Counted from the first letter of the stretch, positions 8,304-17,187 are shown. The stretch is DNA of 64,000 bases from an uncultured Verrucomicrobiales bacterium (GCA_937901085.1 CALCHQ010000102.1:24024-88023); one strand, 5' to 3'. The notes: generated by a model from the sequence alone, not told the origin. Made by a program: numbers and translations.

Positions 8304-9254
8304 TCAGGGAAGAATTGTCCCCTCCCTGCCCAGCCGGACCTTATGGCCCCAATCGGCATCTGCCTGCAAGGCGCGCCCCACGGCCACCAGCTCAAACTCC
8401 CGCGTCAGCAGACTCTGCGCCAGCCTGGACAGGAAATCCGCCTGCATGCCACCGGCCAGCTCTGCAATCACCGGGCGTTGCGAGAGCATCCGTACCCAGG
8501 AAGCAAAGCCCAGGGGAGAACCGTGAAAGGCCGGCAGGTGCAGCCCGGAATCGGCACAATCAAAAATATCTACTCCGGACTCACACAAATGCTGCAACAG
8601 TGTCTCCAGCACCGCAGGTGTTTCCACGCCGCGCTGCTCCAGGCGGAACACCACAGGGAATCTCCTGCCGACGGCCTTCCTCACCGCATGAAGAACAGTA
8701 CAGGGCAGGCGCAGGCGCGCTTCCTGGTCTCCGCCGTATTCATCGTGCCGGTGATTCTGTTCCGCATTCAGGAACTGCCCCAACAGCCCCGGCATCGTCC
8801 CATCGACGACGACAGCATCAAAGCCCAGGATACGAGCATGAGCCGCCGCCTGGGCAAAGGCCTGAACTGCCGCCCTGATATCCGCTGCGCTCATGCCTGC
8901 AACATTCTGACCGCAGTGAGTGAGGAGGGGCGCTATACGGCATCCGCATGCCTGCACCACACGGGCAATTCCTTTCCAGACGCGCAAGGCTGCGCCACCG
9001 AAAAAATGAGGCATGCCGGAATCTGGCGGCGGTGGAGCCACCGCAGCAGCCTCTGTGATGATGAGGCCCATTTCATGCGTCGCACGGCGGATGTAAAAGA
9101 GACGCATGGAGTCCGCCGGCACGCCGGCATGCGACCGCTGCCCCGCCACAGGCGCCAGTACAAGCCTTGTGGGCAGATGGATTTTACGATGCACAAACGG
9201 TCTGAATAACAGGTCAATATCGCGCAAGCTGAGTGCTGTATCCGGGATATTCAT
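8304..9254 (-). CDS. old yellow enzyme-type NADH:flavin oxidoreductase
   Basis: FMN-dependent TIM-barrel oxidoreductase of 316 residues. Visible family landmarks are the N-terminal LPTRLVLAPVAG segment that follows the first strand, the HCGQNVAG loop, the FLNAEQNHRHDEYGG segment (the family has N-x-R-x-DEYGG) and a final phosphate-binding region ELAGGMQ to VAVGRAL. The protein is shorter than typical OYE members (340-400 residues) and has no C-terminal iron-sulfur domain. The substrate is unknown; relatives reduce activated double bonds or N-linked compounds. The gene stands alone between two convergent or divergent units with its own promoter. Confidence 0.8.
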   Translation of the reverse strand: MNIPDTALSLRDIDLLFRPFVHRKIHLPTRLVLAPVAGQRSHAGVPADSMRLFYIRRATHEMGLIITEAAAVAPPPPDSGMPHFFGGAALRVWKGIARVVQACGCRIAPLLTHCGQNVAGMSAADIRAAVQAFAQAAAHARILGFDAVVVDGTMPGLLGQFLNAEQNHRHDEYGGDQEARLRLPCTVLHAVRKAVGRRFPVVFRLEQRGVETPAVLETLLQHLCESGVDIFDCADSGLHLPAFHGSPLGFASWVRMLSQRPVIAELAGGMQADFLSRLAQSLLTREFELVAVGRALQADADWGHKVRLGREGTILP

Positions 9255-9259
9255 ATATG

Positions 9260-9291
9260 GAGACTTTAGTCTCTACCACAATGGCAGGCAA
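9260..9291 (-). promoter_or_regulatory. promoter of the OYE gene with a palindrome over the -10 box
   Basis: On the minus strand, TTGCCT (9286-9291), a 17-bp spacer and TAAAGT (9263-9268), then 8 nt to the ATG at 9254. The perfect inverted repeat GAGACT-TT-AGTCTC (9260-9273) covers the -10 box, the position expected of a repressor operator. Confidence 0.55.
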
Positions 9292-9353
9292 GAAGTTAGA
9301 ATATCAATTCGGAAAACCGGCGGTCGGCCGGCATAACAACACGCGATACACGC

Positions 9354-9382
9354 TTGACAGCAGGCGGGGCATTGAGTAAAGT
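9354..9382 (+). promoter_or_regulatory. khpA-priA promoter
   Basis: TTGACA (9354-9359), a 17-bp spacer and TAAAGT (9377-9382). The predicted start of transcription is about 5 nt before the khpA ATG at 9394, so the mRNA is nearly leaderless. Confidence 0.65.
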
Positions 9383-9393
9383 AGGGAACGTAT

Positions 9394-9672
9394 ATGATGC
9401 CACAGCTCACAGAATCCATTGGTAAATACCTGCTTGCCGCCGTATCACCCCTGATTCGCCACCCGGAAAATGCAGAGCTGCGCGTCGCCGCTACCCCCGC
9501 CGGGGACATGCTCCGCTTCCGGTTGGTTCTGGAGCAGGCCGATGTGGCACGCGTCATCGGCCGCAACGGCATGACGGCTTCCGCCATTCGTTCCCTTGCC
9601 AAGGCCGCTGGTGAAAAAGCCGGTATCAAGGTCGTGGTGCATATTCTCTCCAAGGAAGAGGCCGACAGCTGA
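9394..9672 (+). CDS. khpA: KH-domain RNA-binding protein KhpA
   Basis: Small RNA-binding protein of 92 residues (91 if the second in-frame ATG at 9397 is used). It is a single type II KH domain with the conserved GxxG loop in VARVIGRNGMTASAIRSL. KhpA-type proteins bind many transcripts and act in post-transcriptional control, often with a Jag/KhpB partner. In many bacteria khpA sits beside ribosomal or rRNA-processing genes; here it precedes priA by 17 nt, in one operon. Confidence 0.88.
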   Translation: MMPQLTESIGKYLLAAVSPLIRHPENAELRVAATPAGDMLRFRLVLEQADVARVIGRNGMTASAIRSLAKAAGEKAGIKVVVHILSKEEADS

Positions 9673-9689
9673 TTTCCCCACCCCGCACC

Positions 9690-11942
9690 ATGCAGGAGCT
9701 ATTTGCAGACTGGCCTGCATCCCGACCGGCAGCCCGCGTACTGGTGGACGGTCTCAATGATATGGTGCTGGATTACGCCATACCCGACGGGATGGAGGGA
9801 GTCACCCGCGGCAGCCGCGTAGAAGTGCCGCTGCGGGCCCGCAACACTACAGGCACGGTGCTGGCCCTGGTGCAGCCGGAAGCCAGTTGGGCTGCCCGCC
9901 TGCGTCCGCTGCAGCGCATGGTCAGCGATGCCCCGGTCGTTTCCCCTGCCCTCATGGATTTGGCAGAATGGGCTTCCCGTTACTACGCCGTGCCGGTAGA
10001 GCAGATGATTCGCTGCATCGTGCCGGAGCCTGTTCGCCAGGAACGCCACGACGAAAAGACACGCAAAGTCGTGATACTCCAGAATTGGCCTGATGACGAC
10101 ACGCTCAATAAAATCAACCGCCGAGCCCCGCGCCAGGCGGCCATTCTCCGCTACCTGCACAGCAGCGGAACAGGGAGGGAAGCATTGGCTGAACTGGGCG
10201 GCACCCCTGCGCTGGCTCCCTGCCGCGCGCTCGAAAAGAACGGCTATGTGAGAATCGAGGAAGAAGCCGTCCACCGCGACCCGGCAGGCTCCGAGCAATT
10301 TGCCCCCACCACAGCCCTGCAACTCAATGCCGAACAGGCCGAAGCCCTGCGGCACATCAATGCAGCCTTCGATGCTGCCTCCACCCGGCCGATACTGCTG
10401 CAAGGCGTCACCGGCAGCGGCAAGACAGAAGTCTACCTGCAGGCGGCGCAGCGCGCCATGGACCAGGGAAAGGGTGTCCTTATCCTCGTGCCGGAAATCT
10501 CCCTGACCCCACAGACCATGGCCCGCTTCAAGGGACGCTTTGCCCACGCCCCCGGCAGTGTGGCCATCCTGCACAGCGCCATGAGCGATGGTGAACGATT
10601 CGACGAATGGCACGCCATCCACCGGGGGAAGGCACGCATCGCCATCGGCCCCCGCTCTGCCGTCTTTGCCCCGGTGCAGAATCTGGGGCTCATCATCGTA
10701 GACGAAGAACACGATTCCTCCTACAAGCAGGAGAACAGCCCGCGATACCACGGCCGCGACCTTGCCGTCCTGCGCGCCCGGCTGGAAGGAGCGACCATCG
10801 TGCTGGGGTCAGCCACGCCCTCGCTGGAATCACTTCACAACGTACAGCTGGAGAAATACACCTTGCTCCGCATGGATAAACGGGCAGACGGCCAGCGGCT
10901 TCCCCTCACCCGCGTGCTGGACATGCGGAGCGAACCCAAGGACAAACGCAACCTCGGCATCCTTTCGGAACGCCTGCGCATGGCCATCGACGAACGGCTC
11001 ACCAAGGGGGAGCAAGTCATTCTGCTGCTCAACCGGCGTGGATTCGCCCGCGCGTTGCAATGCCCGGAATGCGGCTATACGGCCAACTGCGAGCATTGCG
11101 CCCTGCCCATGACCTACCATGCAACGGAAAACCGCCTCGTGTGCCACATCTGCGGGTACCGGCAGATGGTACCTCCCCGCTGCCCGGAATGCCACACCAC
11201 GAACATCAGCCTGGAGGGCTACGGCACGCAGAAGGTGGAAGCCGTCCTGCGCCGCTGTTTTCCCCAGGCCCGTCTGCAACGGGTCGATGCCGATGTGACG
11301 ACGCGCAAGAATGCCCTGCGCGACATCCTGGCCGATTTCCGGGCGCACAGAACCGATATTCTGCTGGGAACGCAGATGATTTCCAAGGGACTTGACTTCC
11401 CCGGCGTCACCCTGGTGGGTGTCCTCAATGCCGACCTGGGGCTGAACATCCCGGACCCTCGCGCTGCCGAACGCACCTTCCAGCTTCTCACCCAGGTGGC
11501 CGGGCGAGCCGGACGGGGCGACATTGACGGAGAAGTCATCATCCAGACCTACAACCCGCAGGCCGCAGCCATCCAGTTTGCGAGGCGGCATGACACCGAC
11601 GGCTTTGCCGAAACGGAACTGGAGCTGCGCCGGCAGATGAACTTCCCGCCCTTCTGCCACATGGCGGTGCTGACCACCCGGAGTGAACAGGAAGAGCTGG
11701 CAGCACTGGCCATGGAAACCCTGCACAAACGCCTGCTGGCCGCCCTGCCTGCCCAGGTTCAGCTCAGCGACCCTCTGCCCGCCCCGCTTGCCAAGGCCTA
11801 CGGGCAGTTCCGCTACCAATGCACGCTCAAAGCACCGGGTGCCCGGCTGCTGGCCGACGTCTGCAGCCGGGAAATTGCGGCCATGAACTGCGGCGAGGGG
11901 GTCGCGATATCGCTTGATATCGATGCCTATACATTCCTGTAG
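9690..11942 (+). CDS. priA: primosomal protein N' (replication restart helicase)
   Basis: A superfamily 2 DNA helicase of 750 residues that recognises stalled forks and loads the replicative helicase. In order: N-terminal DNA-binding region (1 to about 200), Walker A GVTGSGKT near 239-246, Walker B with IIVDEEHD, then eight zinc-binding cysteines in four pairs (CPECGYTANCEHC and later CHICG and CPEC) at about 458-505 inside the helicase core, and the C-terminal helicase motifs with GTQMISKGLDFPG and QVAGRAGRG. Length is typical. It follows khpA with 17 nt between them. Confidence 0.95.
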   Translation: MQELFADWPASRPAARVLVDGLNDMVLDYAIPDGMEGVTRGSRVEVPLRARNTTGTVLALVQPEASWAARLRPLQRMVSDAPVVSPALMDLAEWASRYYAVPVEQMIRCIVPEPVRQERHDEKTRKVVILQNWPDDDTLNKINRRAPRQAAILRYLHSSGTGREALAELGGTPALAPCRALEKNGYVRIEEEAVHRDPAGSEQFAPTTALQLNAEQAEALRHINAAFDAASTRPILLQGVTGSGKTEVYLQAAQRAMDQGKGVLILVPEISLTPQTMARFKGRFAHAPGSVAILHSAMSDGERFDEWHAIHRGKARIAIGPRSAVFAPVQNLGLIIVDEEHDSSYKQENSPRYHGRDLAVLRARLEGATIVLGSATPSLESLHNVQLEKYTLLRMDKRADGQRLPLTRVLDMRSEPKDKRNLGILSERLRMAIDERLTKGEQVILLLNRRGFARALQCPECGYTANCEHCALPMTYHATENRLVCHICGYRQMVPPRCPECHTTNISLEGYGTQKVEAVLRRCFPQARLQRVDADVTTRKNALRDILADFRAHRTDILLGTQMISKGLDFPGVTLVGVLNADLGLNIPDPRAAERTFQLLTQVAGRAGRGDIDGEVIIQTYNPQAAAIQFARRHDTDGFAETELELRRQMNFPPFCHMAVLTTRSEQEELAALAMETLHKRLLAALPAQVQLSDPLPAPLAKAYGQFRYQCTLKAPGARLLADVCSREIAAMNCGEGVAISLDIDAYTFL

Positions 11943-11949
11943 TTCGCAG

Positions 11950-11978
11950 TTGACTCGACTCCTGCTTGCTGATAGAAT
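11950..11978 (+). promoter_or_regulatory. promoter of the secreted thioredoxin-fold operon
   Basis: TTGACT (11950-11955), a 17-bp spacer and TAGAAT (11973-11978). Nine nt separate the -10 box from the ATG at 11988, leaving a leader of about 3 nt. Confidence 0.65.
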
Positions 11979-11987
11979 AAACGCGTT

Positions 11988-12689
11988 ATGAGAAATCCAT
12001 TTCTTTATCTTGTCCTTGCGGCAGGGCTTGTATGCTGGGGGCTGACACCCAGCCTTGCAAAAGATGACGACAAACAGCTCTCCAAAGCCGAGAAGCGCGA
12101 GCTGAAGAAAAAAGAGAAAGAAGCCAAGAAGGCGGCCAGGAAAAAAGCCCTGAAAGGCGATAAGGCAGACGCCGATGAGCAGGTGGATAAAAAGGCTTTC
12201 AGTAAATTCCTCAAGCAAATTGCTCCCTTTACCGGCAAAATCAAGACCAGCAGCAAGTTCTACCTTCTGGTCTGTTACAACAACAATATCGAAGCCAGCG
12301 AAACCCTCCTCAAGGCCATTCAGGAGAATGAAGCTAGCCTGAAACGCGGCAAAATCGGCGTGCTGCTCATCAATGCAGGCGATGCGCTGGAAGAGAAAGA
12401 GGCCGTCAAGGAACTCAAGAAGTACAAGCTGAAGCATGCTGCCGTCTTCAACGAAGACTGGAAAAAGGAAACCGAAAAAATCCTGGAGGTAACCGGTGAC
12501 AATGCCATCAGCAAGAAATTCTCCTCCCCGGCGGCCGCGAAGTGGACGCTTCTCACCCCCAGCGGTGAAGCCCTGGGAACAGGTGACGGCTCCAGCATGG
12601 AAGACTGCTTCAAGCTGGCCGGAGTGAAGGCCACCCCTGTCAAGGCCAAGGCCGGAGAGGAAGACGAGGAAGAGGAATCCGAAGACTGA
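11988..12689 (+). CDS. secreted thioredoxin-fold-like protein without a CxxC site
   Basis: A 233-residue exported protein with a signal peptide (residues 1-24, ending PSLAK), a lysine-rich highly charged linker (about 25-65), then a core that aligns by eye with the thioredoxin-like proteins at 13241 and 41836 of this window: KFYLLVCYNNN occupies the place of the CxxC-bearing strand and loop, followed by IGVLLINAG and the LKHAAVF strand. Only one cysteine is left at the active site position, so disulfide exchange is not expected. The tail is acidic. It is the first gene of a three-gene operon with a nitroreductase and a CxxC thioredoxin. Function unknown; a structural or chaperone role is possible. 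Confidence 0.6.
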   Translation: MRNPFLYLVLAAGLVCWGLTPSLAKDDDKQLSKAEKRELKKKEKEAKKAARKKALKGDKADADEQVDKKAFSKFLKQIAPFTGKIKTSSKFYLLVCYNNNIEASETLLKAIQENEASLKRGKIGVLLINAGDALEEKEAVKELKKYKLKHAAVFNEDWKKETEKILEVTGDNAISKKFSSPAAAKWTLLTPSGEALGTGDGSSMEDCFKLAGVKATPVKAKAGEEDEEEESED

Positions 12690-12697
12690 AGATTGTT

Positions 12698-13219
12698 ATG
12701 ATTGAGACACTCAATGACCTGAAGACGCGCCGCAGCTGCCGCAAGTATACCGGCCAGCAAGTTGCCGAGGAACAGCTGGCCGCCGTTCTGGAAACCGCCA
12801 CCTATGCCCCCACAGGCCATGGTCAGCAGAGTCCGCTGATGGTGGTGGTCCAGGAGCCGGAACTGGTTGCCCGTCTGTCTGCCCTCAACGCCCAGGTGAT
12901 GGGAACCAGCCGCGACCCCTTCTACGGCGCTCCCACAGCCGTCATCGTCTTCGAAGACACCACCGTCTCCACCGGCCATGAGGATGCCTGCATGGTGATG
13001 GCCAACCTGCTCAACGCTGCGCATGCAGTGGGACTGGGTTCCTGCTGGATTAACCGCGGCCGCCAGATGTTTGAACTCCCCGAAGGAGCTGAACTCAAGG
13101 CCTCCTGGGGACTGCCTGAACACATGGCCGGGCTGGCCGTCTGCATTCTGGGCTACGAAGCAGAAGGCGGCACCATCGCGCCCAAGCCCCGCAAGGAAGG
13201 CTACGTCATCCGCCTCTGA
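12698..13219 (+). CDS. nitroreductase family protein
   Basis: FMN-dependent nitroreductase-fold protein of 173 residues. The start TRRSCRKYTGQQV matches the family RRSxRxF segment that contacts FMN phosphate; the YAPTGHGQQ segment and the C-terminal GLAVCILGYEAEG strand complete the fold. It would use NAD(P)H to reduce quinones, nitro groups or flavins; the physiological substrate is not predictable. The gene starts 8 nt after the upstream stop and precedes the thioredoxin gene by 21 nt. Confidence 0.88.
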   Translation: MIETLNDLKTRRSCRKYTGQQVAEEQLAAVLETATYAPTGHGQQSPLMVVVQEPELVARLSALNAQVMGTSRDPFYGAPTAVIVFEDTTVSTGHEDACMVMANLLNAAHAVGLGSCWINRGRQMFELPEGAELKASWGLPEHMAGLAVCILGYEAEGGTIAPKPRKEGYVIRL

Positions 13220-13240
13220 TTCGAACACAGGGAAAACGCC

Positions 13241-13738
13241 ATGAAACGCCTGTTCCTCACATTCGTCCTCGCTGCCGGCTGTTTTATTCCCGCTCAGGCT
13301 CAGGAAGCGCCAGGAGCCTCGGTAGCTGAAGCGCTCGTCTCTTCTCCCCTCACCTATCTGAACGAGACGCGCCCTGCTGCCGATGCCCGCTTCTATATCT
13401 ACCTCAGCTCCGCCTCCTGGTGCCGTCCCTGCCGCGAGCTGATGCCCAAGGTCATCGCGGAATATCCCGCCATCAAGGCGGCGGGCGGAGAAATCATCCT
13501 GGTCTGCTTTGACAGTACCCCGGCGTCTGGCGCTCTTTACCTGAAGAAGTACAACGCCTCTTTTCCCGGAGTTGCCGCCAATTACAACAATCTGAGCCAG
13601 CTGACCGAGATGCTGCCCGGCTATGCACCGTCTGACCGCATTCCCAGCGCCACCATCGTGGCCGCAGACGGCACGCTCCTCTACAAAGGCCATGGAAAAG
13701 GCATTCTGGAGTGGCGCAGCCTCGTCCCGCAGAACTGA
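13241..13738 (+). CDS. exported thioredoxin-like protein (WCRPC)
   Basis: A 165-residue protein with a signal peptide (residues 1-20, ending AQAQE) and a thioredoxin fold. The active site SASWCRPCRELMP lies at about residues 57-69 and the later strand ILVCFDST follows. It likely works outside the cytoplasm in disulfide reduction or isomerisation. The usual cis-proline region is represented by DRIPSATIVAADG. It is the last gene of the operon and ends just before a strong bidirectional terminator. Confidence 0.82.
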   Translation: MKRLFLTFVLAAGCFIPAQAQEAPGASVAEALVSSPLTYLNETRPAADARFYIYLSSASWCRPCRELMPKVIAEYPAIKAAGGEIILVCFDSTPASGALYLKKYNASFPGVAANYNNLSQLTEMLPGYAPSDRIPSATIVAADGTLLYKGHGKGILEWRSLVPQN

Positions 13739-13755
13739 ACCCGGTTTTTCCATAC

Positions 13756-13793
13756 AAAAGAAGCAGCAGGAACTTTCCTGCTGCTTCTTTTTT
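13756..13793. terminator. bidirectional rho-independent terminator
   Basis: A perfect 16-bp stem: AAAAGAAGCAGCAGGA (13756-13771), a 4-nt loop, and TCCTGCTGCTTCTTTT (13776-13791), then further T. With A on one side and T on the other it can serve both the thioredoxin gene (+) and the ABC ATPase gene (-) that converge here. Confidence 0.9.
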
Positions 13794-13814
13794 GTCTGTT
13801 GAAAACAACCTGCT

Positions 13815-14477
13815 TCAGCAGACATCTGCCACCACACCGTCGCGGATGATGAGTGTGCGGTCACCACGCGCGGCAATCCCGGCATCGTGCGTCACCGTCA
13901 CCAAGGTCTTACCGCCTTCCTCCGCCAGGCCGAAAAGCAGGTCGAGAATCTGACCTCCGTTTCGGGAATCCAGATTACCTGTAGGTTCATCCGCGAAAAT
14001 GATGGCAGGGTCATGCGCCAGCGCACGGGCAATAGCCACGCGCTGCTGCTCACCGCCGGAAAGCTCATTGGGCAAATGATCCATGCGGTCAGCCAGACCC
14101 ACGCGCTCCAGCAGGTGGCGGACGCGCTCCGTAGCTTCAGTTCCCGCCACAGCCGTGGCCAGAGAAGCATTCTCCAGAGCCGTCAGTTCCGGCATGAGCA
14201 TGTAATTCTGGAAAATGAAGCCCATCATCTTATTGCGGAACAAGGCACGGCGGCGCAGCGAAAGGGCGTAAATCTCCTCGCCATCAATCACTACCTTGCC
14301 TTGCTGGGGAGGCTCCAGTCCGGCCAGCGTGTACATGAGCGTCGTCTTGCCCGCGCCGCTCGGACCACACAGAAACACCTTCTCACCACGGCGTATGTGC
14401 AAATCCAGGCCATGAAGCACCTCTATCTGCTTCTTGGCAATCGTGTAGGAACGGTGTAAATTCTCAGCCTGAATCAT
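13815..14477 (-). CDS. ABC transporter ATPase, LolD/MacB type
   Basis: ATP-binding subunit of 220 residues. Walker A GPSGAGKTT (residues 38-46), Q-loop FIFQNYMLMPELTALEN, signature LSGGEQQRVAIARAL and Walker B IIFADEPTGNLD are all intact, and the ENASLA segment after the Q-loop is typical of LolD and MacB. Such ATPases drive release of lipoproteins from the inner membrane or export via four-helix permeases. No permease gene is adjacent in this window, which leaves the exact system open. The start codon overlaps the panC stop by 4 nt, so translation is probably coupled. Confidence 0.85.
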   Translation of the reverse strand: MIQAENLHRSYTIAKKQIEVLHGLDLHIRRGEKVFLCGPSGAGKTTLMYTLAGLEPPQQGKVVIDGEEIYALSLRRRALFRNKMMGFIFQNYMLMPELTALENASLATAVAGTEATERVRHLLERVGLADRMDHLPNELSGGEQQRVAIARALAHDPAIIFADEPTGNLDSRNGGQILDLLFGLAEEGGKTLVTVTHDAGIAARGDRTLIIRDGVVADVC

Positions 14478-15322
14478 GAGCGTGAAAGTTCTATATTATC
14501 AATGAGTCGCACCTCCCCGAACCAGGCAGCAACCGCCAGCAGCGCCAGACGGTGGGGGTTGGCAATTTCGTGCAGAGTCTCGGCATCAACGAGTTCCACA
14601 TAATCGCAGCGCACACCAGGTATGGCCTCCAGCCCGGTTTGTACAGCCGCACAGATATCTGCCGCAGCCTCGCCGGCCACATAGGAAGCGCGTGCTTCCA
14701 GCAGCAGGCGGCGAATGGTGGGAGCGGCCTCCCGGTGCGCCGGTGTCAGGCGTACATTGCGGCTGGAAAGAGCCAGGCCATCCTCCGCACGCACAATCTC
14801 AGCACCGTGGATGGTGACGGGGATGTCGAGGTCGCGGACCATGCGTCGCAGAATCGCGAGCTGCTGGTAGTCTTTCTTGCCGAAGATGGCATCCGTGGGC
14901 TGCACCAGATTGAAAAGCTTATTCACCACCAGACAGACACCGGCAAAATGCCCCGGACGGCTCGCCCCGCACAACACGGTGGAAAGATGCGTTTCCTCCA
15001 TGGTGATGGAACGGTCTCCGGCATACATCGTATCAGGCGAGGGCATAAACACCACATCCACCCCGCAGGAGTCACACAGTTCCAGATCCTGGGCAGGCGT
15101 CACGGGGTACGAGGCCAGGTCTCCGGCATTGTCAAACTGCACTGGATTCAGGAATACACTCGCCACAACAGCCCCCTCTTCGCCAGCCATGGCACGAGCC
15201 TGACGCAGAAGCGATGCATGCCCCTCGTGCAAGGCACCCATCGTAGGGACAAACACGAGACGACGCCCCCGCAAGGGCATCAGAGCCGTTCTCAATTCCT
15301 CCTTGGTATATGCCGTCTGCAT
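14474..15322 (-). CDS. panC: pantothenate synthetase
   Basis: Joins pantoate and beta-alanine with ATP to form pantothenate, the vitamin B5 precursor of coenzyme A. The 282-residue protein carries the ATP-binding VPTMGALHEGHASL motif (residues 25-38), NPVQFDNAGDL, GHFAGVCLVVNKLFN and FGKKDYQQLAILRRMV, all diagnostic. Length is normal. It is the first gene of a two-gene transcript with the LolD-type ATPase; a metabolic link between them is not apparent. The start at 15322 lies 6 nt after the -10 box, which indicates a leaderless mRNA. Confidence 0.95.
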   Translation of the reverse strand: MQTAYTKEELRTALMPLRGRRLVFVPTMGALHEGHASLLRQARAMAGEEGAVVASVFLNPVQFDNAGDLASYPVTPAQDLELCDSCGVDVVFMPSPDTMYAGDRSITMEETHLSTVLCGASRPGHFAGVCLVVNKLFNLVQPTDAIFGKKDYQQLAILRRMVRDLDIPVTIHGAEIVRAEDGLALSSRNVRLTPAHREAAPTIRRLLLEARASYVAGEAAADICAAVQTGLEAIPGVRCDYVELVDAETLHEIANPHRLALLAVAAWFGEVRLIDNIELSRS

Positions 15323-15328
15323 GCGTGT

Positions 15329-15357
15329 ATACTAACATAAAGCACCCGGCTCATCAA
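15329..15357 (-). promoter_or_regulatory. leaderless panC promoter
   Basis: On the minus strand, TTGATG (15352-15357), a 17-bp spacer and TAGTAT (15329-15334), then 6 nt to the A of the panC ATG at 15322. Transcription should begin at or within one base of the start codon. It lies back to back with the GTPase operon promoter. Confidence 0.7.
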
Positions 15358-15392
15358 CCCTTCATGACAGGGATAGTTTCAAGCCTCTTTCC

Positions 15393-15421
15393 TTGACGCT
15401 ACGCGCGCCTGCATGTATAAT
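15393..15421 (+). promoter_or_regulatory. strong promoter of the GTPase/GAP1 operon
   Basis: TTGACG (15393-15398), a 17-bp spacer and a perfect TATAAT (15416-15421). The predicted start of transcription is near 15428. This rules out the upstream in-frame ATG at 15413, which lies across the -10 box, and points to the ATG at 15443 as the true start. Confidence 0.8.
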
Positions 15422-15442
15422 GGCACCAGTAACCACCCTTTC

Positions 15443-17185
15443 ATGAACAAGCAACTCTACATCTACGATTGTCTGAGCGGAAAACTGCGGGCTTCGGATG
15501 GTAACTTCATGACCATCGGCGCCGGAGAGAAGAACACGTTCCGACTGCACATGAAATCCGAGAACGGAGGATCATTCGCCCAGCGCGACAACGTGTGCCG
15601 CTTCTTTCCGCACGGGCATGTGAGTACCTATTCGCTCAATGGGGTGGAAATGAAGGCCGATGTGGTCATCCACCCGGAACGCATGTATCTGTTCGTGCTG
15701 TCAGAAGGTTGCTTCATCTGCTGGTACGGGACAGATTCCACCCGCCCGGATTTCAGTCAGTATTCGCCGAACATCTGGTTCCTGTACAACCCCTCCCTGG
15801 AGGAATGGTATGGGCCGTATGCCCTGACCGACCTGCCCATGGTAGCTCCGGAACTGCCGGATGACGTCCTGGCAACCTTCCAGGGGCTGGAACATTGTGC
15901 CTTCCTGCTGCGCGATATCGTTCCCGTGGCAAGCTTTGCTGCCAGCACCACAGAAGCCGCCACCGAAAGCGAAGTGGGCCAGGCCAATTCCCCCTCCGAA
16001 CTGCGCTGCCCGAACTGCTGGGAACTCTTCCAGCCGGCACAGGTCTTGAGCATTGCCTGCCATCCAGAACTGCGGGGAGACGAGAAACTGGGGGAAAACG
16101 CCATGCGCCGCTTTATCCCCGAAGCCTGGAATCCCAGCGGCCTGCCGCTGGATGCCATGGGCATCTCCTGCAACGAATATGCCTGTCCGCATTGCCACCG
16201 CAAGCTGCCGCCCTTCTTCCTCAATACGCATCAGCACATCATTTCGCTGGTAGGCGTACCCGCCGCAGGCAAGAGCTACTACCTCACCTCCATGGTCAGC
16301 GAACTGGAGACTCTCTTCCCGCGGGAATTCGGCATGCCATTCCGCGATGCCGATCCAGTCACCAACGAACCGCTCAACGAAATGCGCATGCGGCTTTTCA
16401 GCGCGCAGACACCGCAGGAAGCCTACCTGGCCAAGACACACATGCACGGCCGCCTGTACCAGAAAATCTGGAAGCAGGGCATGCAGGTTCACATGCCGCG
16501 CCCCTTCATCTACAACCTCAACAAGGGAGACGAAACCTACTCCATCGTACTCTACGACAACGCAGGTGAAGACTACCAGCCCGGCAGCGACACTCCGCTC
16601 ACACCGGGCAGCCAGCACCTCTCTGTTTCCTCCGGCATCCTCTTCCTCTTTGACCCGACGGCCAACCCCGGATTCCGCCGGCTTCTGCAGGAAAGCTCCG
16701 ACCCGCAGCTCCGCAATAACCTCTACCGCCCCGGACGGCAGGCGCTGCTGCTGGCAGAATCCGAAATGAGGCTCCGCACACGGCTCAACCTGCCACCGTC
16801 GGAAAAGCTGAACGTGCCGCTGGCCATCATCATCGGCAAGAGCGATACCTGGAAACACCTGCTGGGGCCGGAACCCCTGCTGCCAGCCGTCCGCAACGGC
16901 ATGTTCATGCCGGAACACATCGACATCAACTCGACCCGCCTGCGCCAGTTCATCTTCAACATCGCCCCCCACATCTGCACCAGCGCCGAGGCCATCTCAT
17001 CCAACGTGCGCTACTTTGCCGCCAGCGCGCTGGGTGAATCCCCGGTCGAGTTCATGGATGAACGCAGCGGCACCGTCCTCATCGGGCCGGCATCGGGCAG
17101 CGTACGCCCCATGCGCGTGGCCGACCCCCTGCTCTGGGTGCTGCACAACGCCTCCCCCTCGCTCATTCCCAGTTCTCACAGCTGA
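15443..17185 (+). CDS. multidomain P-loop GTPase with zinc ribbons (DO-GTPase-like)
   Basis: First gene of an operon; 580 residues from the ATG at 15443. In order: an N-terminal beta-rich region resembling an FHA-type domain (about 1-100), a possible GYF-like segment (EEWYGPYALTDLP, near 120-132), zinc-binding pairs CPNC (189-192) and CPHC (248-251), then a P-loop NTPase domain with GVPAAGKSYYL (Walker A, 271-281), LYDNAGED (D372, a G3-type switch) and IIIGKSDTW (G4-like, K466 and D468). No membrane helix. The arrangement and the partner gene fit the GTPases that accompany GAP1 proteins in predicted bacterial conflict systems. A GTPase that switches state on a cytosolic signal is the simplest reading; the trigger and the effector are unknown. 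Confidence 0.65.
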   Translation: MNKQLYIYDCLSGKLRASDGNFMTIGAGEKNTFRLHMKSENGGSFAQRDNVCRFFPHGHVSTYSLNGVEMKADVVIHPERMYLFVLSEGCFICWYGTDSTRPDFSQYSPNIWFLYNPSLEEWYGPYALTDLPMVAPELPDDVLATFQGLEHCAFLLRDIVPVASFAASTTEAATESEVGQANSPSELRCPNCWELFQPAQVLSIACHPELRGDEKLGENAMRRFIPEAWNPSGLPLDAMGISCNEYACPHCHRKLPPFFLNTHQHIISLVGVPAAGKSYYLTSMVSELETLFPREFGMPFRDADPVTNEPLNEMRMRLFSAQTPQEAYLAKTHMHGRLYQKIWKQGMQVHMPRPFIYNLNKGDETYSIVLYDNAGEDYQPGSDTPLTPGSQHLSVSSGILFLFDPTANPGFRRLLQESSDPQLRNNLYRPGRQALLLAESEMRLRTRLNLPPSEKLNVPLAIIIGKSDTWKHLLGPEPLLPAVRNGMFMPEHIDINSTRLRQFIFNIAPHICTSAEAISSNVRYFAASALGESPVEFMDERSGTVLIGPASGSVRPMRVADPLLWVLHNASPSLIPSSHS

Positions 17186-17187
17186 GC

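Noticed and set aside
12320..13885. A 521-codon minus-strand frame across three plus-strand genes
   Set aside because: It runs through the bidirectional terminator at 13756-13793 and antisense to nitroreductase and thioredoxin genes.
15413..15442. Upstream in-frame ATG for the GTPase gene
   Set aside because: The ATG at 15413 lies across the -10 box TATAAT (15416-15421), so the transcript starts after it; the ATG at 15443 is used instead.
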